A stretch of 47,374 nucleotides of DNA, from positions 1 through 47,374 of the forward strand of contig CAZAAT010000005.1 in the NCBI GenBank assembly GCA_964483175.1. Direction: 5' to 3'. The number at the start of each line of letters is the position of its first letter. The stretch's first letter is position 1. Shown one piece after another: positions 1 to 8,316 of the stretch. This stretch comes from JAAYHC01 sp964483175 (lineage in GTDB: Bacteria > Bacillota > UBA5301). Position numbers and translations under genes: made by a program. Under the pieces are notes generated by a model that was given only the letters and a program-made list of their open reading frames with translations, was not told the origin of the DNA and did not search any database.

Positions 1-705
1 GGGGTAGCACTCTCTAAGCTGGCTCCTTTACAGTCCGGTGATTGTCTGGTTCAGGACGTTGGATCACAATTAATCGCTCACTTACTGGACCCACAGCCTG
101 GAGAACGTATTTTAGATGCCTGCAGCGCTCCAGGCGGCAAAACAACACATATAGCCCAATTAATGCAGAATAAAGGTGAAGTTGTTGCCACCGACGTAAA
201 TGCATCGCGGATTCGTTTGGTGCAAGAAAATTGCCAACGATTGGGCGTCAGCTGTGTGCAAACTGAGGTTCAGGATGCCGCCTTACTGCATGAGAGAATA
301 GACTGGCATCAAAGTTTTGATCGAGTGCTAGTTGATGCTCCTTGTACTGGAACAGGCGTCCTGAGGCGAAGAGCAGATTTACGGTGGAGAAAGCAGCCCC
401 AGGATCTAATCGAGTTGCCAAAATTGCAAAAAGCGATAATTTCTACTAGCGCAGAGATGGTCAAACCCGGTGGCGTCCTTGTATATAGCACCTGCTCGGT
501 TGATCCGACTGAAAATCAGGAGGTGCTTAATTGGTTTTTGCAACGTTTCCCCGGTTGGGTTGTCGAGGATTATCGAGCTATCTTGGATATTCCTAACGAG
601 TTCGGGTGTAGTTTAAGCTCTGAGAGCCCGCCAGAGTTTTTATACCTCTATCCGCACCGCGAAAAAACAGATGGCTTTTTTGCCGCCCGCTTACGCCGCA
701 AATAG
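1..705 (+). CDS. rsmB: 16S rRNA (cytosine-5) methyltransferase RsmB, C-terminal part
   Basis: The gene runs off the left edge; 234 residues are visible, in frame from base 1. It should methylate a cytosine of 16S rRNA (m5C967 in E. coli) using S-adenosylmethionine. The visible part is the Rossmann catalytic domain: SAM-binding motif DACSAPGGKT at about residue 38, motif IV DAPCTGTG at about 112 with catalytic Cys115, and motif VI YSTCS with Cys165. The N-terminal NusB-like domain lies outside the window. In related genomes rsmB is followed by rlmN and the prpC-prkC pair; here spo0A, a tRNA and trxB intervene. The family call is secure; the exact target base is inferred from homology. Confidence 0.93.
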   Translation, partial: GVALSKLAPLQSGDCLVQDVGSQLIAHLLDPQPGERILDACSAPGGKTTHIAQLMQNKGEVVATDVNASRIRLVQENCQRLGVSCVQTEVQDAALLHERIDWHQSFDRVLVDAPCTGTGVLRRRADLRWRKQPQDLIELPKLQKAIISTSAEMVKPGGVLVYSTCSVDPTENQEVLNWFLQRFPGWVVEDYRAILDIPNEFGCSLSSESPPEFLYLYPHREKTDGFFAARLRRK

Positions 706-768
706 TATTTTCCTATTAACGGTTATATTATAAATAATTGGTAATCTGCAAAGGATTCCCTCAATTTT

Positions 769-775
769 TGTCGAA
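769..775 (+). promoter_or_regulatory. Candidate 0A box upstream of spo0A
   Basis: TGTCGAA matches the Spo0A box core 36 bases upstream of the spo0A start. It follows an AAGGATT element (751-757) that resembles a sigma-H -35 box, with GAAAG at a plausible -10 position. The same heptamer also occurs by chance in several coding regions of this window, so only the position makes it interesting. Autoregulation of spo0A is known in Bacillus; here it is inferred. Confidence 0.4.
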
Positions 776-810
776 AGTTTTTCCAGATGTTGACGGAGGG
801 GGTCATTGGT

Positions 811-1605
811 GTGATTCGAGTTCTGATAGCGGATAACAACGTTGAACTTTGCGATATCCTTACCCGTTATTTTGAAAAGCAAAGCGATATTGAAGTTGCG
901 GGGGTGGCCTACGACGGCGAGCAGGCTTTAAACCTCATCGAAGAGGTTGAGCCAGATGTGGTTATCTTGGATATTACTATGCCGATTTTAGATGGTTTAG
1001 CCGTTTTAGAGCGCTTGCCAAATCTCAGTATTGCCAAGCGTCCGAAAATAATTATTTTGACGGCTTTCGGTCGTGAAGATCTAATACTTAAATTGACTCA
1101 GCTCGGCGCAGACTACTATGTGGTTAAACCATTTGATATGGAGGTCTTGGTTACCCGGATTAGGCAGTTTGCCGGCGATGATGATCCACTGCTCAAAACC
1201 AGTAATCACTCCACTACCACCCAGTCCGCTGGCACTAGCAAGCAAGATTTATTAACGATGGTTACCGAAATTATCCATGGCATGGGTGTCCCTGCTCATT
1301 TTAAGGGCTATAATTACCTGCGCGATGCGGTAATGATGGTGCTAGCAGAGAAGTTTGTCCCTGGTGGCAATCTCACTAAACAGCTTTACCCTCGGATTGC
1401 CGCCAAATATGATACTACTACCGGCGGGGTTGAAGCTGCAATCCGCAATGCGATTTTAACCGCTTGGGAACACGGAAATAGGGACTACATCCTGAAAATT
1501 GTAGGTAAGAGCGCTATTTCTACCAAGGGTAAATTCCCTTCTAATTCGCTGATGATTGCCAAGATCGCCGACCAATTACGCCTACGGATCACGGATGCGA
1601 GCTAA
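811..1605 (+). CDS. spo0A: Sporulation response regulator Spo0A (divergent)
   Basis: This 264-residue protein is the master sporulation regulator or a paralogue of it. It has a receiver domain (about 1-120; phospho-acceptor Asp54 in LDITMP, conserved Thr in ILTAFG, Lys in VKPF) and a C-terminal Spo0A DNA-binding domain (about 145-264; GVPAHFKGYNYLRDA is typical). GTG at 811 is chosen because GGAGGGGG (796-802) sits 8 bases upstream; an ATG at 787 overlaps that site. Two oddities stand out. The acidic pair normally written ADDN reads ADNN (Asn9). The recognition helix, usually SRVERAIRHAI, reads GGVEAAIRNAI (205-215), losing two arginines. It is not next to spoIVB, its usual neighbour. Family certain; whether it is the main Spo0A is open. 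Confidence 0.9.
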   Translation: MIRVLIADNNVELCDILTRYFEKQSDIEVAGVAYDGEQALNLIEEVEPDVVILDITMPILDGLAVLERLPNLSIAKRPKIIILTAFGREDLILKLTQLGADYYVVKPFDMEVLVTRIRQFAGDDDPLLKTSNHSTTTQSAGTSKQDLLTMVTEIIHGMGVPAHFKGYNYLRDAVMMVLAEKFVPGGNLTKQLYPRIAAKYDTTTGGVEAAIRNAILTAWEHGNRDYILKIVGKSAISTKGKFPSNSLMIAKIADQLRLRITDAS

Positions 1606-1650
1606 GCATTTAATAGTTTGGTTTATCGATATTAATTTTGCTTAATATAT

Positions 1651-1680
1651 AAAAAAGCCGCGGTTGAACCAAACTGCGGC
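1651..1680 (-). terminator. Rho-independent terminator of tRNA-Pro
   Basis: The arms 1657-1665 and 1672-1680 form a 9-bp stem (one G-U pair) with a 6-base loop. Read on the minus strand it is followed by six T residues (1651-1656), just downstream of the tRNA. On the plus strand only a weak T-rich stretch follows, so it may poorly terminate spo0A as well. Confidence 0.75.
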
Positions 1681-1698
1681 TAATGTTATTATTGGGAA

Positions 1699-1775
<77 letters not shown>

Positions 1776-1787
1776 AATGACCTTTTA

Positions 1788-1817
1788 ATTATAGCTTAGC
1801 ACTTAATGTTTTGTCAA
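1788..1817 (-). promoter_or_regulatory. Sigma-A type promoter of tRNA-Pro
   Basis: On the minus strand TTGACA (1812-1817) and TATAAT (1788-1793) are both perfect consensus boxes separated by 18 bases. The -10 box lies 12 bases before the tRNA 5' end. Confidence 0.8.
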
Positions 1818-1873
1818 AGACAATTTTTCGAATCCTCGGGCGCAAACTAAATAATGCTAGGAGGCAAAAAAGC

Positions 1874-2806
1874 ATGTCATTCGATAAAAAAAATGATATC
1901 CTGATTGTTGGTTCAGGACCTGCGGGCTACACAGCTGGCCTGTATGCAGCGCGGGCCGGACGAAGTACCTTAATGTTAGATAGTGGCATCGGCGGCGGGC
2001 AATTAGCAACCACATTTCGTATCGAGAATTATCCAGGAGTTAGCGGTGAGGTTCCCGGATTTGACCTGGCTGAAAGAATGAAAGCCCAAGCTCTACACTT
2101 TGGAGCAGGCTTTAGTCAAGAGGAAGTTGTCGGACTAGCTCATGATAACGAACTTTTTGAGATCCGGACAACCGATAACACCTACTTAGCAAGTGCGGTG
2201 ATTCTAGCAACTGGAGCTTCTCCGCGCAAATTAGAGGTCGATGGGGAAGCCCGTTTAACTGGCAGAGGTGTATCATACTGTGCTACTTGTGATGGGGCTT
2301 TCTTTCGGGGCAAAAAAGTAGCCGTGGTTGGTGGCGGAAATTCTGCAGTTGAAGAAGCCCTCTTCTTAGCTCAGTTTGCCAGTGAAGTCACCATTATTCA
2401 CCGGCGTGATCAGTTAAGAGCAGATAAGATAGTACAAGAAGAGGCAATAAACAACCCCAAAATCAAACTGCTCTATAATTATGTTGTAGCTAGCATTACC
2501 GGTGAAGAGAAAGTCACCGGCGTCAATCTCGTATCAACCACCGGTGGGCAGGATCTATTCGAACCTTTTGACGGAGTATTCGTCTATGTGGGCAATACTC
2601 CGAATTCGCAGCTGGTTAGAGGATTAGTCGAGTTAGACGAACGTGGTTTTGTGCTAGTAAATAATGAGCTGCAAACATCACTGCCGGGACTATATGCAGC
2701 CGGTGATGTGCGGCAAAAGTTTCTCAGGCAAGTCATTACCGCTTGCGCCGATGGAGCAACAGCGGCTACCGCAGCAGCAATGTACTTGTCCAAGAAAGGC
2801 GCGTAA
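1874..2806 (+). CDS. trxB: Thioredoxin reductase (NADPH)
   Basis: This 310-residue flavoprotein should pass electrons from NADPH through FAD and a redox-active disulfide to thioredoxin in the cytoplasm. The FAD-binding motif GSGPAGYTAGLYAARAG is near the N terminus, the CATC redox pair is Cys136/Cys139, the NADPH-binding GGGNSAVEEA is near 155, and the C-terminal FAD motif AAGDVR is present. ATG 1874 is chosen over a longer frame opening at 1811 because AGGAGG (1859-1864) sits 9 bases before it. Length is normal for the family. It almost abuts rlmN (2 bases between), so they are probably cotranscribed. Ferredoxin-dependent relatives look similar, but the NADPH motif favours the usual enzyme. 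Confidence 0.93.
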   Translation: MSFDKKNDILIVGSGPAGYTAGLYAARAGRSTLMLDSGIGGGQLATTFRIENYPGVSGEVPGFDLAERMKAQALHFGAGFSQEEVVGLAHDNELFEIRTTDNTYLASAVILATGASPRKLEVDGEARLTGRGVSYCATCDGAFFRGKKVAVVGGGNSAVEEALFLAQFASEVTIIHRRDQLRADKIVQEEAINNPKIKLLYNYVVASITGEEKVTGVNLVSTTGGQDLFEPFDGVFVYVGNTPNSQLVRGLVELDERGFVLVNNELQTSLPGLYAAGDVRQKFLRQVITACADGATAATAAAMYLSKKGA

Positions 2807-2808
2807 TT

Positions 2809-3840
2809 GTGAATATTAAAAATCTGCCCCTCCCTGAATTGACACAATGGTTTGAATCCCACGGGCTTCCGGGGTTTCGCGGTGTTCAAGTCTTCGAATG
2901 GCTTTATCGGCAACGCGTTACAGACTATGATTTGATGACTAACTTGCCGAAGACGTTGCGTGACGAATTAAAGGTTAAAGCACCGCTTATTTGGCCTAAG
3001 ATTAGTCGGGATCAAAGATCACGTGTTAACTCTACTCGTAAAATCTTGCTGGAGCTTGTTGATGGGCAAAGGATTGAATCCGTCTTTTTGCCACATGATT
3101 ACGGGAATAGTATTTGTGTGTCAAGTCAGGTTGGATGTGCGATGGCCTGTTCGTTCTGTGCCACTGGCATTTCCGGTTTTATTCGCAATTTGAGCGTCGC
3201 TGAAATGGTCGACCAGGTACTATCTTTTGGCGAACCAGTGCATAGTATTGTCATGATGGGCATGGGTGAGCCAATGCTCAACCTCGATAGAGTACTAACA
3301 TTTTTCGAGATTTTACATGAAGAGCGTGGCCTCAATTTGGGCTATCGACACTTTACCATTTCCACTTCCGGTATTCCGAAAGGAATTAAGGAATTAGCTG
3401 ATACGGGACTGCCGATCACTTTAGCTGTTTCATTACATGCAGCTGATGATCAACTTCGCTCTAACTTGATGCCGATTAATAAGCGGTTTCCAATCGCCGA
3501 TGTATTGGCTGCTGCAGATTACTACGCTGAACGGACCGGCCGTCGCTATAGTATTGAGTACGCGCTTATTGATGGGGTTAATGATCATCCGGCCCAAGCT
3601 AGAATGCTGGCTAAACTGTTGCGCGGGCGACTTTGTCATGTTAATCTAATTCCTCTCAACCACGTGCCAGGCAAAAACTATGAGAGGAGTGGAACCAAAA
3701 AGGTCGAAAACTTCCTAAAGGTGTTGGTCTCTTTCGGGATTGCCGCTACGGTGAGACGTGAGATGGGCTCAGATATTGATGCTGCTTGTGGTCAACTGCG
3801 GGCCCGGATAGATGGAGAAGCTTACGGATCTAAGGAGTGA
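2809..3840 (+). CDS. rlmN: 23S rRNA (adenine-C2) methyltransferase RlmN
   Basis: This 343-residue radical-SAM enzyme should methylate A2503 of 23S rRNA and A37 of some tRNAs. The cluster-binding CxxxCxxC is Cys110, Cys114 and Cys117, followed by ATG. The C-terminal cysteine that forms the methyl-enzyme intermediate is in DIDAACGQL. GMGEPMLN is the family's conserved loop. GTG 2809, two bases after the trxB stop, is chosen because homologues begin with a short NIKNLPLPEL-like segment; the longer upstream reading frame only overlaps trxB. It is followed immediately by prpC, the usual order in Firmicutes. Confidence 0.94.
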   Translation: MNIKNLPLPELTQWFESHGLPGFRGVQVFEWLYRQRVTDYDLMTNLPKTLRDELKVKAPLIWPKISRDQRSRVNSTRKILLELVDGQRIESVFLPHDYGNSICVSSQVGCAMACSFCATGISGFIRNLSVAEMVDQVLSFGEPVHSIVMMGMGEPMLNLDRVLTFFEILHEERGLNLGYRHFTISTSGIPKGIKELADTGLPITLAVSLHAADDQLRSNLMPINKRFPIADVLAAADYYAERTGRRYSIEYALIDGVNDHPAQARMLAKLLRGRLCHVNLIPLNHVPGKNYERSGTKKVENFLKVLVSFGIAATVRREMGSDIDAACGQLRARIDGEAYGSKE

Positions 3841-3847
3841 TTTCCGG

Positions 3848-4615
3848 TTGAAAGTTGGGGCTTATAGCTACATCGGAGGTTTGCGGGGTGAAAATCAAGA
3901 TCGCTATGGGGTCCTCCCCAATCTCTGGATTGTAGCTGATGGTATGGGTGGGTGTAATGGGGGAGCGCACGCTGCCACATTAGCCGTACAGGTACTTTCA
4001 GATTTCCCGTTTGATTCTGACCAACCGGACGAGTCAATCCGGAAAGCAATGTCCCAAGCCAATGAGGTGATTTTTCAGGAAAGCAGTTCTGACCCGGCTT
4101 TACAAGGTATGGGAACTACGCTCACCCTTGCTTATTTGGTTGGCCAAACAGTTCATATTGGCCATGTAGGCGATAGCCGTGTCTACCTGGTCCGTGACCA
4201 CCAAATCAGCCAGTTAACTCAAGACCATTCCTTCGTCGGCGAACTGCTCAGAGATGGTACTATCTCCCCGGAGGATGCGCTTACTCATCCAAATCGCAAT
4301 ATTTTAACTAGGGCGATTGGTGTATCCCCAACCATCAACGTTGATCTGTACACACAAGAAATATTGCTTGCCGATGTTCTCATTTTATGTACTGATGGTG
4401 TATCTGGGGTATTAACAGATCAGGAGCTATTAGCAATTGTTGAATCCGATGAGGATCCCCAGCGGGTAGCTGAGACTATGTGTCGCCAAGCTGAGCGTCA
4501 AGGCGGTACCGATAACGCGACTGCTATCGTCGTTAACTTTTTGCCCCCGGCGGATGGATATAGCCTAGAGTTAGCCTTGGAAAGTTTGGTCAGCCCCGAT
4601 TTAACTCTAGTTTGA
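3848..4615 (+). CDS. prpC: PP2C-family protein phosphatase (PrpC/Stp)
   Basis: This 255-residue cytoplasmic Ser/Thr phosphatase should remove phosphates placed by the PrkC kinase encoded next. PP2C motifs appear in order: GENQDR, VADGMGG (metal-binding Asp), GDSRVY, LTQDHSF, NILTRAIG, CTDGVSG and GGTDNATAIVV. TTG 3848 is chosen because AAGGAG (3832-3837) lies 10 bases upstream; an ATG at 3812 is inside rlmN and has no such site. The gap to prkC is 30 bases. Length matches B. subtilis PrpC. Confidence 0.93.
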   Translation: MKVGAYSYIGGLRGENQDRYGVLPNLWIVADGMGGCNGGAHAATLAVQVLSDFPFDSDQPDESIRKAMSQANEVIFQESSSDPALQGMGTTLTLAYLVGQTVHIGHVGDSRVYLVRDHQISQLTQDHSFVGELLRDGTISPEDALTHPNRNILTRAIGVSPTINVDLYTQEILLADVLILCTDGVSGVLTDQELLAIVESDEDPQRVAETMCRQAERQGGTDNATAIVVNFLPPADGYSLELALESLVSPDLTLV

Positions 4616-4645
4616 TTTTATTGTGATAATTAAAGGACGGAAGCC

Positions 4646-6721
4646 ATGGATCTTTTTGTTGGACAGACTCTAATATCACGCTATCGCATTATCGAGTTAA
4701 TCGGCGAAGGCGGGATGGCTTTAGTCTACAAAGCCAATGATCTTTTATTAAATAGAATAGTGGCAGTAAAGGTCCTCCGACCACAGTTCGCCAACGACGC
4801 GCAATTTGTCGAACGTTTTCGGCGTGAAGCACAGGCTGCAGCTAGCTTATCGCATCCTAATGTAGTCAATATTTATGATGTTGGCCAGGATGGAGCGACA
4901 TATTTTATTGTCATGGAGTTTGTACAAGGCCGTGATCTAAAAACTATCGTGCAGGAGAGCCATTCGGCAATTACGGTCAAAAACGTTATTGATATCGCCA
5001 TCCAGATCTGCCTGGCTCTCGAACATGCCCATGCGAAAAATGTTATTCACCGCGATATTAAACCGCATAATATTTTGATAACCGATGATGGCGTAGTTAA
5101 AGTAACTGATTTTGGCATTGCCAGAGCAGTCAGTTCGGCTACTCTGACTCAGACAGGGGTTATTATCGGCTCAGTTCACTATTTCTCCCCAGAACAAGCT
5201 AAAGGAGCGAATATCGGACCTCAATCCGATTTGTACTCTTTGGGTGTGGTGCTCTTTGAGTTATTAACCGGTCAACTGCCGTATTCGGGAGACACGCCCA
5301 TCGCAATTGCGCTCAAACATGCCCAGGGAGATATTCCCGGGATACGCAAGCTAAACCCGGCCGTCCCAGTTTTCTTAGAGAAAATTGTCAGGACAGCGAT
5401 GGCCAAAGATTTGCGTGATCGGTATCAGTCAGCGCGTGAGTTACGCAATGATCTAGAACGTGTTGTCTGGCGTGAATCTGACCGGGCTGCTGCGCCTGTT
5501 GTACCAGAGTTGGAGCAAACCAAGGTTTTGCATCGGTCAAGCATCGACCAGGAGGAGAATAAAGTGGCCCGGAAAAGCTCGGTCTGGAAAAAAATATTTT
5601 TATTCCTCGCGTTTGTCGCACTGGCCAGCGCAACGTTTTTATTTGTTGTTTACCCATCTTTGTTTAATGTTGATGAAGTGATGGTTCCGCGAATTGTCGG
5701 AATGAGCCTCTCGGATGCCCAGAGCACTTTAGAAAGAGTAGGTTTATCTTTACACGTTCAGCGGCGAGTTTTTGATAATGACACTCCCAAAGATCATATT
5801 ATAGAACAAGATCCGCGTCCTAATCGCTGGATTAAAGTTAACCGAAAAGTAGAAGTAATTGTCAGTATGGGCGCTGAACTAGTTAGCGTTCCAGATATTG
5901 TCGGCATGTCACCTCGGGAAGCCAGAGTCGCGCTAAGCAGTGCCGGCTTAACTTATGGTACTGAGCTAACAGATTTTAGTTCGCAAATTCCCGAAGGGTC
6001 AATAATGCTTCAGGATCCACCTCCTTTTTCCCGTGTTGAGAAAGGCACTTCGGTCACCGTAACACTTAGCCGCGGGGTGGCACCTGAAACGGTAGTGGTT
6101 CCGAGCTTTATCGGTCGTCCGTATGCTGAAGTTATTTTGGAGTTGCGTTCATTGGGCTTAGTACCTGGAAGGGTGGTCGCTGATGCCAGAGCAGGGCAAG
6201 GCAGAGCACCTGGGACTGTATTGGATCACAATCCACCGGCTGGGGTGGCTATCCCACCGGGAACGAGCGTGGATTTTGTAATCAGTCCTGAACAGGCTCA
6301 GACTCCAGATCCGGAACAACCCGGTTGGTTTGGCCCAGAGGTCCCAGTAGAACCAACTCCGCCGGAAACAGAGTCACCGGTTGCTCCCGAACAACCAGTA
6401 GAACCTGAACTCCCGCAGGCTCCCGAACCAGAGCCTACTCCTGAACCCGATCTGCAACCGGAAATTCCGGATGACGAGCCGATTATTAGCCCGGCTGATC
6501 AGGTTAAACGGGCTGAGGTGCAGATTCTAGTACCACCAGGCCCGATCAACCAGTTGGTGCAGATCATCGTCATTGACTCCTATCCGGCCCGTGAGGTCTA
6601 CAGCCGGACCCATAAACCGGGAGAACGAATTGTGCAGATTGTTGAGGGTTACGGCCCGTCCGTAAAGATGCAGGTCTATATCGATGGCGTGATGTATAAA
6701 GAGCAATCTTTCCGTGACTGA
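4646..6721 (+). CDS. prkC: PASTA-domain Ser/Thr protein kinase PrkC
   Basis: This 691-residue membrane kinase senses muropeptides or lipid II through external PASTA repeats; in Bacillus it drives spore germination in response to peptidoglycan fragments. The kinase domain (about 10-270) has the glycine loop GEGGMALVY, the VAVKVL lysine, HRDIKPHN, DFGIA and a SPEQ activation-segment end. One transmembrane helix follows at about 315-338. Three PASTA repeats start at about 344 (VPRIVGMS), 412 (VPDIVGMS) and 483 (VPSFIGRP). A Pro/Glu-rich linker (about 550-610) leads to a C-terminal domain of some 70 residues that I cannot name. ATG 4646 has AAAGGACGG just upstream. Confidence 0.94.
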   Translation: MDLFVGQTLISRYRIIELIGEGGMALVYKANDLLLNRIVAVKVLRPQFANDAQFVERFRREAQAAASLSHPNVVNIYDVGQDGATYFIVMEFVQGRDLKTIVQESHSAITVKNVIDIAIQICLALEHAHAKNVIHRDIKPHNILITDDGVVKVTDFGIARAVSSATLTQTGVIIGSVHYFSPEQAKGANIGPQSDLYSLGVVLFELLTGQLPYSGDTPIAIALKHAQGDIPGIRKLNPAVPVFLEKIVRTAMAKDLRDRYQSARELRNDLERVVWRESDRAAAPVVPELEQTKVLHRSSIDQEENKVARKSSVWKKIFLFLAFVALASATFLFVVYPSLFNVDEVMVPRIVGMSLSDAQSTLERVGLSLHVQRRVFDNDTPKDHIIEQDPRPNRWIKVNRKVEVIVSMGAELVSVPDIVGMSPREARVALSSAGLTYGTELTDFSSQIPEGSIMLQDPPPFSRVEKGTSVTVTLSRGVAPETVVVPSFIGRPYAEVILELRSLGLVPGRVVADARAGQGRAPGTVLDHNPPAGVAIPPGTSVDFVISPEQAQTPDPEQPGWFGPEVPVEPTPPETESPVAPEQPVEPELPQAPEPEPTPEPDLQPEIPDDEPIISPADQVKRAEVQILVPPGPINQLVQIIVIDSYPAREVYSRTHKPGERIVQIVEGYGPSVKMQVYIDGVMYKEQSFRD

Positions 6722-6734
6722 AAGGGGCAATAGT

Positions 6735-7637
6735 GTGCCTAGTGGCATAGTTGTCAAGGCTTATGGGGGCTTCTTTTACCTGAAGAAGCTCGGGAATGAA
6801 ACTAATAATCAACCTTTGCTCGAAGCTACTGTGCGGGGCAAGCTGAAACTTGCCACCTCTAGCTCAGAACTTCCACCAGTTATTGTTGGGGATAAGGTCG
6901 ATTATGTTGAAGATAACTCCGCGGTGGTGATTGTAAAAGTTCATCCCCGCACTTCAGAACTTATTCGCCCGCCGATTGCCAATATAGATCAAGTTGTTCT
7001 GGTCTGCGCTGCTTCCGTGCCCGTGCCTGATCTGCAGCTGATGGATAGAATAACCGTCCGTGCAGAGGCAGAGGTTCTCGATGTGTTGATTGTAATTAAT
7101 AAAATTGATTCGGCTAGTGAGCGCATTTTAGATGAATTGAATCAACACTTACATGGGCTACCGTACCCAGTAATCTATACCAGCGCGTTTACTGGCCAGG
7201 GTCTTTGCGCTTTAAAAGAGGCCTTGCTCAGCCGAATTTCTGTCTTAGCCGGCCCTTCGGGGGTAGGCAAATCATCGCTACTTAGAAAGCTTATTCCGGG
7301 TTACGAGCCCAAGATTCAAGCTGTCAGCCAAAAACTGGCTCGTGGTCGGCATACCACAAAGCATGTGGAGTTGCTTGAAATTCCGGGTGACGGTTATATC
7401 GCTGATACGCCCGGGTTTAGTAATATTAATCTTGACCAGATTGAACTGGCTGAATTGCCGCTGTTATTTCCGGAGTTCTCAGATTATCTGGTTGATTGTA
7501 AATTTTCCAGTTGCTTGCACATTCCAGAGCCAGATTGTGCAGTTAAACGAGCGCTAGCAGAAGAGAAGATTAGTTCAAGTCGCTACCGGAATTACTGCCA
7601 AATGGTTGCTGAAATTCAAGCACAGCGCAAATGGTAA
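6735..7637 (+). CDS. rsgA: Ribosome small-subunit GTPase RsgA
   Basis: This 300-residue circularly permuted GTPase helps mature the 30S subunit. The motif order G4 (VINKID), G1 (GPSGVGKSSLL), G3 (DTPGFS) shows the permutation. An N-terminal OB-fold precedes it. The C-terminal zinc knuckle reads CxxxxCxHxxEPxC. GTG 6735 is chosen because AAAGGGG (6720-6726) ends 8 bases before it; the longer frame from 6714 overlaps the prkC end and has no site. Linkage prkC-rsgA-rpe is common in Firmicutes. Confidence 0.94.
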   Translation: MPSGIVVKAYGGFFYLKKLGNETNNQPLLEATVRGKLKLATSSSELPPVIVGDKVDYVEDNSAVVIVKVHPRTSELIRPPIANIDQVVLVCAASVPVPDLQLMDRITVRAEAEVLDVLIVINKIDSASERILDELNQHLHGLPYPVIYTSAFTGQGLCALKEALLSRISVLAGPSGVGKSSLLRKLIPGYEPKIQAVSQKLARGRHTTKHVELLEIPGDGYIADTPGFSNINLDQIELAELPLLFPEFSDYLVDCKFSSCLHIPEPDCAVKRALAEEKISSSRYRNYCQMVAEIQAQRKW

Positions 7638-7662
7638 GCAAATTACACGGGAGGAAATTGTT

Positions 7663-8316
7663 ATGCTTCAAATCGCCCCTTCAATTTTATCAGCAGATTT
7701 TGCCAATCTCGCAAGTGAAATTGCTCAGTGCAGTGACGCCGATGTGCTCCATGTTGATGTCATGGATGGGCGGTTTGTGCCAAATATTACAATTGGGCCA
7801 GTCGTTGTTAAAGATATAAAAAGGGTTTCACCGCTTCCGCTAGATGTCCATCTGATGATTGTGGAGCCGGATCAAAAGATCGAGCAGTTTGTTGAGGCTG
7901 GAGCAGATTTGATTACCGTTCACGTCGAGGCCTGTCAACATTTGCAGCGCACTTTATCCCTCATTAAAGAGGCTGGAGTTAAAGCCGGGGTAGCAGTTAA
8001 TCCAGCCACCCCACTTGGTTTTTTGCCCTATGTGTTAGACCTGACTGATTTGGTTTTGCTAATGACCGTTAATCCCGGTTTTGGCGGCCAATCCTTTATT
8101 CCGGCTATGATCCCGAAGATTCGCGAAGCCAGGGCCATCCTTGATCAAGCGGATCACAATCCGATATTACAGGTTGATGGTGGTATTAATATTCATACTG
8201 CTCGGTTGGCGTATGAAGCCGGGGCCCAAATGCTCGTCGCTGGATCGGCAGTTTTTGGTGCTGCGGATATCCAAGGGGCGATCAAGGCTTTACGTCAATC
8301 CGCACTTTCCGAATAA
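7663..8316 (+). CDS. rpe: Ribulose-phosphate 3-epimerase
   Basis: This 217-residue TIM-barrel enzyme interconverts ribulose 5-phosphate and xylulose 5-phosphate. Family motifs are IAPSILSADFANL at the N terminus, VDVMDGRFVPN with a catalytic Asp, HLMI, MTVNPGFGGQ and QVDGGI with the second Asp. ATG 7663 has GGGAGG 8 bases upstream; the longer frame from 7606 lies inside rsgA. Its 3' end overlaps the convergent gene at 8295 by 22 bases, leaving no room for a separate terminator. Confidence 0.95.
   Translation: MLQIAPSILSADFANLASEIAQCSDADVLHVDVMDGRFVPNITIGPVVVKDIKRVSPLPLDVHLMIVEPDQKIEQFVEAGADLITVHVEACQHLQRTLSLIKEAGVKAGVAVNPATPLGFLPYVLDLTDLVLLMTVNPGFGGQSFIPAMIPKIREARAILDQADHNPILQVDGGINIHTARLAYEAGAQMLVAGSAVFGAADIQGAIKALRQSALSE

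Noticed and set aside
1811..1823. Small palindrome TTGTC-AAA-GACAA before trxB
   Set aside because: Its left arm is the -35 box of the tRNA-Pro promoter; five-base arms are too short to argue for a separate operator.
4806..4812. Further TGTCGAA heptamers in coding sequence (also near 10862, 16142, 22284, 24517 and 43166)
   Set aside because: They fall inside genes and are about as many as chance predicts, so I do not call them Spo0A sites.
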